DNA from: a virus
Virus record (IMG/VR): IMGVR_UViG_3300037345_000004
Span: 1 to 30,167 of that record
Direction: 5' to 3' (one strand)
DNA length: 30,167 bases
The notes under the pieces are model-generated. The model searched no databases, was not told where the DNA came from, and worked only from the letters and a program-made list of their open reading frames with translations. Made by a program: the position numbers and the translations under genes. Of this stretch, positions 21,528-27,889 are shown one piece after another (position 1 is the stretch's first letter; the number at the start of each line of letters is the position of its first letter).

Positions 21528-21973
21528 ACATCACCTGTTTGATTTTCTGATCTTCTAATAAGAAGGTTATAAGACTCTACTCTTCCAAATGGGCCAGTAA
21601 ATGGTTCGTATGTTGCGATTTCAAATAAGGTGGCTTTACCAGATCTTGGACCAGAGGTCTCCATGTAGATGATATTTCCTTCTTGGTCTTTAATGTCTGT
21701 AATTAAAATGTTTGTTAATGCATTTTTGCTATTAAGAGAAGATATTCTTATGTCTGATTTTACTCTTCCAACAAGAATTGAGTTTTGAGTAATGTTAACA
21801 TTTGGCTTTACTTCTTCTTTAAGTGCAGATCCTCCAGAACTAAAACTACAGGCAAAGACTCTATCCAAAACCCACTGTTTTTTAATTGCTCCATACTGAC
21901 CTTGTTCAACTATTGGATGGTATACAGATGCTTGCATTGGAAACATAAAATCTGGAGTCTCACAAATAGTCAT
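21524..21973 (-). CDS. Head-closure (stopper) protein
   Basis: A 149-residue beta-rich protein in the slot of the head-tail stopper (SPP1 gp16 / HK97 gp7 type), which closes the connector after packaging and before tail joining. Visible features are an early YHPIVEQGQYGAIKKQW segment and the C-terminal FGRVESYNLLIRRSEN, both beta-type. Start and stop overlap the neighbours (TAATG upstream, ATGA downstream), so the connector proteins are translated as a coupled set. It has no catalytic motif. Assignment rests mainly on size and order. Confidence 0.62.
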   Translation of the reverse strand: MTICETPDFMFPMQASVYHPIVEQGQYGAIKKQWVLDRVFACSFSSGGSALKEEVKPNVNITQNSILVGRVKSDIRISSLNSKNALTNILITDIKDQEGNIIYMETSGPRSGKATLFEIATYEPFTGPFGRVESYNLLIRRSENQTGDV

Positions 21974-22854
21974 TACAATACCCCAAATTTTGTAATAGAC
22001 TTAACATACTGTGAAAGTATCTTGTCTACAATTATATTTCCTGTTCCTTCAAAAAGACCTTTATCAAACTGAATTTTAAATTGATCTGTGTTGTAAGAAG
22101 AAACAAATCTTTTATAGTAATCTAACTTGCCACACTCTATATCGTGAATAAGCATCTCTGTTGCTCTTACAATATTTGATGGAACAAAAGTGTACCCATG
22201 CTCTACAGTTATTACGTAATCCCAAGTTGTTCCAAACCCTCTGTAAACAAATTGTGGATCAAGAGAATCTGATGAGGCTGCTGGAAGAACCAACGGGGAA
22301 GACTCTGCACGATTGATGTTGTCTGTTGACTTTTCTACAATTGCTGTTTTATCTGATGTTACCTCATACTGTCTATCTTCAACTAGTTTATTGTTTTCAT
22401 AAACAGTCAAAACCTTTTTAACATCATCCCAAATAGGAAGGTAGTCTGATCCAGTACCTGTAAAATGTAAAACCTTTTTTCTATAATAAAATCCATCTGG
22501 GACTATTGAGTCGATGATTGCTCTTGCAATTTCTTCGTTTAATGCATATGCTGCTATGTCAGATGCTGTTGTTGCTTTTGTTGTTGGGTCTACATATGGT
22601 CTAAATATCTGATATGTTTCATCGCTTACAATGTCGCCTGTAATCTTAATCTCTACTCTATAAGAGGAGTCGTATCTTGCAGGAAGATTTATTGTTACAT
22701 TATCTCCCGTTGAAAGTTCTGTGAACTCTAAAGTTGAGAAAGAAAGATCCGCCAAATCAGTAATTAAAACTGTTACATCTTCATCTACAATGGATGCAGG
22801 AATAACATAGTCAATATCTATATTTGAATATGGCGGAACTCTCAATATCTCCAT
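21973..22854 (-). CDS. Head-to-tail adaptor/connector protein
   Basis: A 293-residue protein, longer than classical ~100-residue adaptors. The N-terminal ~90 residues are beta-rich (PYSNIDIDYVIPASIVDEDV). The middle contains a short helical part (AAYALNEEIARAIIDSIVP, ~101-119) with the look of an adaptor, then further beta segments and a C-terminal helical end (IIVDKILSQYVKSITKFG). By order it should bind the portal and extend it toward the stopper. The ribosome site is weak and it starts 6 bases after the previous stop, suggesting re-initiation. Confidence 0.62.
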   Translation of the reverse strand: MEILRVPPYSNIDIDYVIPASIVDEDVTVLITDLADLSFSTLEFTELSTGDNVTINLPARYDSSYRVEIKITGDIVSDETYQIFRPYVDPTTKATTASDIAAYALNEEIARAIIDSIVPDGFYYRKKVLHFTGTGSDYLPIWDDVKKVLTVYENNKLVEDRQYEVTSDKTAIVEKSTDNINRAESSPLVLPAASSDSLDPQFVYRGFGTTWDYVITVEHGYTFVPSNIVRATEMLIHDIECGKLDYYKRFVSSYNTDQFKIQFDKGLFEGTGNIIVDKILSQYVKSITKFGVL

Positions 22855-22860
22855 ATTGAA

Positions 22861-23253
22861 TTATCCAAAAGCCTTCTTGACTTCTTCTGGTGTAGCGATG
22901 CGAACATGCCCACGAGTTAGCCATTTTTCTGATTGAGCCTTTGTTACAATATTGTAGCCCTTAGAAATTGCTCCAACTTCTTCCCAACGAACGCTTTTTG
23001 TTGAGTGTAGAGCAACCTTGTCTCCAAGATCTTTGTTTTGCTTAACTTCTCTTTTTGGACCATCTGCTGCCATTGAGCCGATTGCACCTGTTTTGGTAAA
23101 GCCTAGTGATTGAACTGGCTCTTCTGCTGCTGGTGCTTGAACAACTGGCTCTGCTGGTACCTCTACAACTGGTGCTTCTGTAACTTCTTCAACTGGTGCT
23201 GATTCTTCTACAGAACTTGCTTGAAACGGATAGTTATAATTATTATTTTCCAT
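22861..23253 (-). CDS. Capsid-associated conserved protein with acidic Pro-rich N-terminus
   Basis: A 130-residue protein directly after the major capsid gene. Residues ~14-48 are low complexity, rich in Pro, Glu, Val and Ala. The C-terminal ~50 residues form a compact domain (RWEEVGAISKGYNIVTKAQ, then GHVRIATPEEVKKAF). Proteins of this build occur after the capsid gene in many actinophages, but I know of no proven function. Capsid decoration or a connector role is possible. It has its own TGATATAAT promoter and AAGGAGG before the ATG, downstream of a GC-rich hairpin, so its expression is separated from that of the capsid. Confidence 0.68.
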   Translation of the reverse strand: MENNNYNYPFQASSVEESAPVEEVTEAPVVEVPAEPVVQAPAAEEPVQSLGFTKTGAIGSMAADGPKREVKQNKDLGDKVALHSTKSVRWEEVGAISKGYNIVTKAQSEKWLTRGHVRIATPEEVKKAFG

Positions 23254-23271
23254 TGTATCCTCCTTGTTTGT

Positions 23272-23280
23272 ATTATATCA
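23272..23280 (-). promoter_or_regulatory. Extended -10 promoter TGATATAAT
   Basis: The minus strand reads TGATATAAT 18 bases upstream of the ATG at 23253, with AAGGAGG in between. It lies just beyond the hairpin that follows the capsid gene. No -35 hexamer is recognisable, in keeping with extended -10 promoters. It would start transcription of the connector and tail-terminator genes. Confidence 0.5.
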
Positions 23281-23292
23281 TTAAAGTATTAA

Positions 23293-23322
23293 GGGGGACA
23301 GGAGAGTGAACTCCCGCCCCCC
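23293..23322 (-). terminator. GC-rich hairpin after major capsid gene, probable terminator
   Basis: The minus-strand RNA can form a 12-bp stem (arms 23311-23322 and 23293-23304, two G-U pairs) with a 6-base loop. It stands out in this AT-rich DNA and lies about 20 bases after the capsid stop. The following bases (TTAATACTTTAAT) are U-rich but not a clean T-run, so termination may be partial. It may also protect the 3' end of capsid mRNA. Confidence 0.6.
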
Positions 23323-23342
23323 ATTAAAGGTACTGTTACAGA

Positions 23343-24476
23343 TTATGCGTCTGATGCAGCGTCTGCGTATGCAATTGCGTCTTCTTCTTCCCAGTTAAGT
23401 CCGAAGCGTATGAATACAGTATATTCAATTGTATCCTTCTTTGCTACGTACTCACGGTTTACAGTGATGTCACGTTGGAATCCCCATACACGGTTGGCAG
23501 GGAATGTCAAGTCGATATATCCTGCTGGGTAGTAAGGAACTTCCTGAACTTCAATTCCAAGAACACGAGTTGTTCGTGCTCCACCGAATGTCTGTCCGAT
23601 ACCATCAAGGTAGTTCTGACGATTTGCTTGAGTGCTTCCTGGCATTTGACCAGAGAACGCTTCTGCTACTGCATCAGCAAGTGTACCGTTATTCTTAACG
23701 ATTCCACCGAATGCGTCTGTACCTGCATAGAACTTAAGAGTATTCTTAAGCGCACGGTACTTACGTGGCATTGCATTGATGATACCCTGCATTACATCAG
23801 GTGTCCAAGCATTATCTGCTACGGTTACAACTGACTCATGAGCATCTCCATTTGTCTTTACATTGTGGATAAAGCCTGGCATGATTGACAAGAATGAACC
23901 TGTTGAACCATCACCATTAATTGCGAGATCTTCGATATCGTTTGCAAATGCATTAGTCATCAAGCGTACCAAGTGATCTTCTAGAGCGTCACCTTCTACA
24001 CCATCTTCCAATGATTCTGATGTTACTTCCCAATCAAGACGAATCTTCTTGGTAGTAAGTTCAACCTTAGAGAATGTTGCACCTGTGTTTGTGTATGTAC
24101 CAACTGCTTGCGCTGCTGCACGGATTACACGCTCACCGACGTTTACCTTCTCAAGTTCCATAGAATTAGCCTTCATTGTTACGCGACGGCCATCCTTTGC
24201 TAATACTGTTGCATCCCAAACATAGTCGATAAAACGACGTGCCTGCTCAGGGCGCAAAATTCCAGAAGCCGCTGAACCACTAGGGTTAACAGCATTTGCT
24301 CCGCTTGTTGTTCCAAGTGTTGCTGTTGGAATATTACCTAGTGTGTTTGCACCTGGGTTTGATACTCCACCAATACCACCTGATGCGAAAGCACCTTGTC
24401 CCTGGTAAAGTCCTGGTGTTGTTCCACCTAGATCTCCACCAGCGCCTGGCTGGTTTTTGATTATTTCTTCTGACAT
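23343..24476 (-). CDS. Major capsid protein, HK97 fold
   Basis: A 377-residue capsid subunit. I start it at the ATG at 24476, because AGGAGGTGA precedes it at ideal spacing. The frame opens 27 bases earlier but without a ribosome site. Residues ~10-75 are Gly/Ala/Asn-rich and flexible, as in an N-arm. From LRPEQARRFIDYVWDATVL onward the HK97-type order follows: E-loop region, spine helix (VEGDALEDHLVRLMTNAFA), P-domain with AINGDG, and a C-terminal strand set ending FIRFGLNWEEEDAIAYAD. It lies 23 bases after the protease/scaffold gene and before a hairpin and the connector genes. GC content looks higher than in the neighbours, as is usual for highly expressed genes. Confidence 0.9.
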   Translation of the reverse strand: MSEEIIKNQPGAGGDLGGTTPGLYQGQGAFASGGIGGVSNPGANTLGNIPTATLGTTSGANAVNPSGSAASGILRPEQARRFIDYVWDATVLAKDGRRVTMKANSMELEKVNVGERVIRAAAQAVGTYTNTGATFSKVELTTKKIRLDWEVTSESLEDGVEGDALEDHLVRLMTNAFANDIEDLAINGDGSTGSFLSIMPGFIHNVKTNGDAHESVVTVADNAWTPDVMQGIINAMPRKYRALKNTLKFYAGTDAFGGIVKNNGTLADAVAEAFSGQMPGSTQANRQNYLDGIGQTFGGARTTRVLGIEVQEVPYYPAGYIDLTFPANRVWGFQRDITVNREYVAKKDTIEYTVFIRFGLNWEEEDAIAYADAASDA

Positions 24477-24499
24477 ATTGTCACCTCCTAGTGATTTGT

Positions 24500-25078
24500 T
24501 CATTTGAATAGATCGGCTGTTTTGAGGAAACTACCGCCCCATAGGGATTTTTCAACCATTTCAGATTGAGACTGAAAGATATCGCCGATATCTCCAGACT
24601 TTCGGAATGCGGTGTCTGCTTCCACAGCGTCTACTCGTTTTCCAAATTCATTGAATTCATTTGAAACTGCTGCAATATCTTTTGCAACTGCTACGAATGA
24701 ATCTTTAACTGTATCAACATCTACCTTTGAAGACTTAAGAAGTTCTACTTCTGCTTGCAAAGATTTTACTGTTAACATTAGATCGCTAAAGGCTGATGTT
24801 AGATTATTCTTGATTTCAGTAATTGCTTCTACAACTACATCATCTGACTTAGATACATCTGCGTCTGCGTCTGCTACCTTTTCAACTGACTTTGCAACTA
24901 GTGCATCTTCAGTATTTTCTGCAACTGCTTCGTCAGACTTAACAACATCTGTTGTTTCAATCTCTTCTGCTTTTGCAACTTCTTCGGCAACATCTTCAAC
25001 CAGGGCATCTGCCTCTGGAGCGACCACAACATCTTCAATTACGTCTGTTTTTTCAACTTGCGTTTTTGATTTTGCCAT
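24500..25078 (-). CDS. Internal in-frame scaffold protein within the protease gene
   Basis: Met254 of the protease frame (ATG at 25078-25076) is preceded by AAGGAGGT with an 8-base gap from GGAGG, one of the best ribosome sites in the window although it lies within coding sequence. Starting there gives 192 residues, exactly the acidic coiled-coil part and none of the protease. In lambda (C/Nu3) and other phages, scaffolds are made this way in excess over the protease fusion. The helical core (DVVVEAITEIKNNLTSAFS, SLQAEVELLKSS, EFNEFGKRVDAVEAD) suits oligomerisation. Separate production is inferred from the site. Confidence 0.65.
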   Translation of the reverse strand: MAKSKTQVEKTDVIEDVVVAPEADALVEDVAEEVAKAEEIETTDVVKSDEAVAENTEDALVAKSVEKVADADADVSKSDDVVVEAITEIKNNLTSAFSDLMLTVKSLQAEVELLKSSKVDVDTVKDSFVAVAKDIAAVSNEFNEFGKRVDAVEADTAFRKSGDIGDIFQSQSEMVEKSLWGGSFLKTADLFK

Positions 25079-25837
25079 AGGACTTACCTCCTTGTTAATC
25101 TTAGAAGTATTAATGCCTTTAGCACTATCTACTAAGAATTTTATCATTTGTGTTTTTTCATTATCCGTTTTTTCGACGAACCCTATATTTTCCATCTGCT
25201 CTCCAGTAACTGGGCTAAGTTCTGAATCATTTTCAGATGATACAACTAATCCACTTTCCTTGTCATAAAAAACATTTTCTAAAACTGTTTCGTCACCCTT
25301 AATAATATCTACTCCATCAACCTTTTCAACAGATACAATATTTGCAAATTGATTTGCTGGGGAATCTACAAGACTCAACTCAACTAAATCATAATCTTTA
25401 ATAATTCTTATTTGTGTATCTGACTTTTCATCATATCCGTCATCCCACTCATTCATTTTTCCGCCAATAGAAAAACCAGTTAAAGTTCCATCAAGAACTT
25501 TTTCCCAAGTATCCTGTGCGCCCTTTGAAACGTATGCAGAAACAAATACACCTTTGTAAAACTTCTTTGATTCTGGATCAAAGTACTTATCTTCTTTAAA
25601 ATTAATCATCTTGCCAACTGCTAATGGCTGGTGCATCTCTCTAATGTTTCCACGAAACTTTGCAAAAGCACTCATAGATGCTTCTGATGTAACAATGTCC
25701 ATCTGCTTGTCTAAGTTATCAAGAGATGCAAAACCAGAAACGATACGTCGCTGTTTATCTACCTTGCTAAAAGGCATTGATAAACGAAGATTTTCCCCAT
25801 CTAAATTCCAATGGGCCTTGGATACATTACTCACCAT
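24500..25837 (-). CDS. Prohead protease (S78-like) fused to scaffold-like C-terminus
   Basis: A 445-residue protein. Residues ~15-170 match the HK97-type prohead protease: RIVSGFASLDNLDKQMDIV, His69 in REMHQP, Ser123 in TGFSIGGKM, and DYDLVELSLVDSPAN with Asp150 or Glu153 as the third catalytic residue. It processes the capsid shell during maturation. Residues ~254-445 are acidic, Ala/Val/Glu/Asp-rich and coiled-coil-like, as in a scaffold or delta domain, and can also be made separately from an internal start. It may itself be leaderless: TATAAT at 25841-25846 lies six bases before the GTG that is codon 2, and no good Shine-Dalgarno precedes the ATG. Confidence 0.85.
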   Translation of the reverse strand: MVSNVSKAHWNLDGENLRLSMPFSKVDKQRRIVSGFASLDNLDKQMDIVTSEASMSAFAKFRGNIREMHQPLAVGKMINFKEDKYFDPESKKFYKGVFVSAYVSKGAQDTWEKVLDGTLTGFSIGGKMNEWDDGYDEKSDTQIRIIKDYDLVELSLVDSPANQFANIVSVEKVDGVDIIKGDETVLENVFYDKESGLVVSSENDSELSPVTGEQMENIGFVEKTDNEKTQMIKFLVDSAKGINTSKINKEVSPMAKSKTQVEKTDVIEDVVVAPEADALVEDVAEEVAKAEEIETTDVVKSDEAVAENTEDALVAKSVEKVADADADVSKSDDVVVEAITEIKNNLTSAFSDLMLTVKSLQAEVELLKSSKVDVDTVKDSFVAVAKDIAAVSNEFNEFGKRVDAVEADTAFRKSGDIGDIFQSQSEMVEKSLWGGSFLKTADLFK

Positions 25838-25841
25838 TATA

Positions 25842-25889
25842 TTATAAACCCCTTTTTATGCAAATATCACATTTTGGACATAACGAACA
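25842..25889 (-). other. Cys-rich in-frame extension after the portal stop codon
   Basis: Directly after the portal TAA (25892-25890) the same frame stays open for 15 codons, CSLCPKCDICIKRGL, then TAA. The four cysteines (C-x2-C-x2-C-x2-C) look like a designed metal knuckle and not random sequence. It has no start codon of its own. It could be a read-through tail, a remnant after a nonsense mutation, or chance. It occupies almost the whole gap before the protease gene. Confidence 0.35.
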
Positions 25890-27482
25890 TTATGGGGTTT
25901 GTCTTCCCTCTCCTTTTGGGGCTCTTCCAGCAATTGTGGAAGTGCTGTCAGAATTATTATTTGTTCTTTCTGAGTCTCTAGATCTTGTGGTTCTTGCCTC
26001 TGCAGATGCTGTTGGGCTAAGATCCAAAACCTCATCTCCACCATCTCTTTGTGGCATATCCAAAACCACTCTTGCTTCATTTGGAGTCATGATCTGATTC
26101 TTAACATAACGCTCAAGAATTTGAGACTGTGCAATTTCATCAGTAAGAGTCAGTTCATTAAATGTAAACTCAATAACATCTGTTTTTTCACGAACAATCT
26201 TGTTGATCATTTTTTCAAGTTGTCTTTGTGCTGGGCGTGCAACCTGCTCTTTAAAAGTACGATCTTGTGCAAGTGCTGATGCGATAGAGCCAGAGTCTCC
26301 TCCACCAAGTTTTGATAATGGGACTTGATGTGCTACTAGAATGTCATCGCGGTTTTGTTTACGATATTCTTTAAATGATCCATCTTGGATTCCGTCTTCA
26401 ATTGGCTCCATCTTAAATTCAACCTTATTGGTTTCGGTATCTCCTGGTAGTGGGATGTATAGTGTTCTATGAGATTGACCTCTTAGACTTGTCTGTAAGA
26501 ATCTAAACATTTTGTCTTCTGCATCCCCTGAAAGTTTTGCACCCTTTAGAGTAACTACATATCTTGGAACTGCTTTGTTTGCAAAGTAATCAATATTATA
26601 TTGAGAAGCCAAAGAGTCTCCATGTAATGAGTTGATTGCAGACATTATATCTGGAACACCATAAAATGTGTTTAGTGGTGAATATTGCTTGAAGTGAATA
26701 ATTTCATTTGCTCTGGAATCTGTTGTAAGTGGGTTTTGATTTTTTGCTCCAAAGTTACGGAAGTAAACAATTTTGTTTCCAATAATCTGAACATATCCAT
26801 CCTTAATTCTTCTAACTCTCATGGTTGTTGCTGGTATATGACCAACATACCCAATATCTCCACGAGTAGTTCTTCCTATTTCAATGTATCCATTACCTGT
26901 TGATTGTAGATCTGTATAAACTTTTTCCATAGTTGCTGTAAAGGAGTCATCATCGTTTAAAGACTCTAGCCAATCACGCATTTCAATCTTTGCTCTTTCA
27001 ATTCTTTTTCTTGCTTTCTGGGTTGCACTGTTATCTTCTGATGCTTCTAGACGAACCATCGTTCTTGGAGAAACCTTAAACTCATAGCCTAGTCCAACAA
27101 TGTTTTCGACCTTAGCGTCAATAGCAGCATGGTTTGCAAATGATGTATCGTAATAGTTTGCTAACTCGTACAGGTTCCAAGGAGGTGTAATAACATCAAA
27201 CATTCCATAGCCGTTTACATATACCAACCCTGGGTTTATTTCTTTTGATTGTGCTCCATCAATACCGTTTTTTCCTGCAAGGGCTGCAGTTGTGTACTGG
27301 ACTGTTGGTTCAACCATCTTAGTAGAAGTTCTGCTTGCTCTTCTTTTAAAGTTTGAGTCTAAGCCATCTAAACTTTTTAATGTTTCCCAATTTCCAGAAA
27401 AAGGATCTGATTTTGAAAAAGAATCATCTTTTTTAACTTCGTCATCAATTCTTGCTCTAATTAAGTAATCGTTATCTTCCAT
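25890..27482 (-). CDS. Portal protein
   Basis: A 530-residue protein of the HK97/PBSX-type portal family. It forms the dodecameric ring through which DNA enters and leaves the head. Recognisable parts are PPWNLYELANYYDTSFANHAA (~100-120), the stem-leading ENIVGLGYEFKV, the wing segment STGNGYIEIGRTTRG (~193-207), FYGVPDIMSAINS (~273-285), DYFANKAVPRYVVTLKG, and the C-terminal HQVPLSKLGG with EQVARPAQRQLE. The last ~45 residues are Ser/Thr/Arg-rich and disordered. The ATG lies three bases after the preceding stop. No terminase gene is in the window, so it should lie upstream, beyond 30167. Confidence 0.92.
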   Translation of the reverse strand: MEDNDYLIRARIDDEVKKDDSFSKSDPFSGNWETLKSLDGLDSNFKRRASRTSTKMVEPTVQYTTAALAGKNGIDGAQSKEINPGLVYVNGYGMFDVITPPWNLYELANYYDTSFANHAAIDAKVENIVGLGYEFKVSPRTMVRLEASEDNSATQKARKRIERAKIEMRDWLESLNDDDSFTATMEKVYTDLQSTGNGYIEIGRTTRGDIGYVGHIPATTMRVRRIKDGYVQIIGNKIVYFRNFGAKNQNPLTTDSRANEIIHFKQYSPLNTFYGVPDIMSAINSLHGDSLASQYNIDYFANKAVPRYVVTLKGAKLSGDAEDKMFRFLQTSLRGQSHRTLYIPLPGDTETNKVEFKMEPIEDGIQDGSFKEYRKQNRDDILVAHQVPLSKLGGGDSGSIASALAQDRTFKEQVARPAQRQLEKMINKIVREKTDVIEFTFNELTLTDEIAQSQILERYVKNQIMTPNEARVVLDMPQRDGGDEVLDLSPTASAEARTTRSRDSERTNNNSDSTSTIAGRAPKGEGRQTP

Positions 27483-27484
27483 GA

Positions 27485-27871
27485 TTAGCCTTCGTCCCCG
27501 TACTTAGCAATAGTATCCTTTGCTGCTTGAACTGCTCCAAGGTCATTCATAGATGGTATCAGCCCAGCATTAAGTCTATCAACTTGCTCAGAATATTCTT
27601 CTTCTGAAACCCTGGTTAGTCCTGGCACAAACACTGCTTGACCATCTCCAGGATCTCCATAATGCATCGCTATTTTTTTTAATTCAACAATTCTAGAAAT
27701 ATCGTTTCTGTCTGAGGGAATGTTTAAAACTGAGCCATTTCCATCTGTAAACCACTTGCCGTCAGCCTTTTTATACACATAAAGTCCCCAGTCATAGTTC
27801 TTTTCTATGACCTGCCGTCTAACATTTTGTACAATTGGCTTACCAGTTTTTGGGTTTATTAAAGAATCCAT
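27485..27871 (-). CDS. Conserved small protein before the portal, function unknown
   Basis: A 128-residue soluble protein beginning MDSLINPKTGKPI, with RRQVIEKNYDWGLYVYKKADG and GNGSVLNIPSDRNDI in the first half and a helical, acidic C-terminus. Proteins of this build precede the portal in actinophages I recall, but I know no function. Two in-frame ATGs exist, at 27877 and 27871. I chose 27871 because it lies seven bases after TGGTATAAT, the spacing expected for a leaderless start, whereas 27877 is only one base from the -10. A structural or packaging role is inferred from its place beside the portal. Confidence 0.66.
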   Translation of the reverse strand: MDSLINPKTGKPIVQNVRRQVIEKNYDWGLYVYKKADGKWFTDGNGSVLNIPSDRNDISRIVELKKIAMHYGDPGDGQAVFVPGLTRVSEEEYSEQVDRLNAGLIPSMNDLGAVQAAKDTIAKYGDEG

Positions 27872-27878
27872 AACCATA

Positions 27879-27887
27879 ATTATACCA
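27879..27887 (-). promoter_or_regulatory. Extended -10 promoter TGGTATAAT, leaderless type
   Basis: The minus strand carries TGGTATAAT three bases after the stop of the upstream virion gene. Seven bases separate the hexamer from the ATG at 27871 and no Shine-Dalgarno is present. It would drive the small pre-portal protein and the portal-protease-capsid set. Confidence 0.55.
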
Positions 27888-27889
27888 TA

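Noticed and set aside
24612-25268. 218-codon open frame on the plus strand opposite the protease/scaffold gene
   Set aside because: It is rich in Ser/Thr/Ala as the mirror of the Ala/Val/Asp/Glu-rich scaffold region, has no ribosome site, and opposes a well-supported gene. It is a shadow frame.
25856-26080. 74-codon minus-strand frame overlapping the portal 3' end
   Set aside because: Its composition (Gln/Glu/Leu runs) reflects the shifted reading of the Ser/Thr/Arg-rich portal tail, and there is no ribosome site. Only the portal-frame Cys-rich extension was kept, as a tentative feature.
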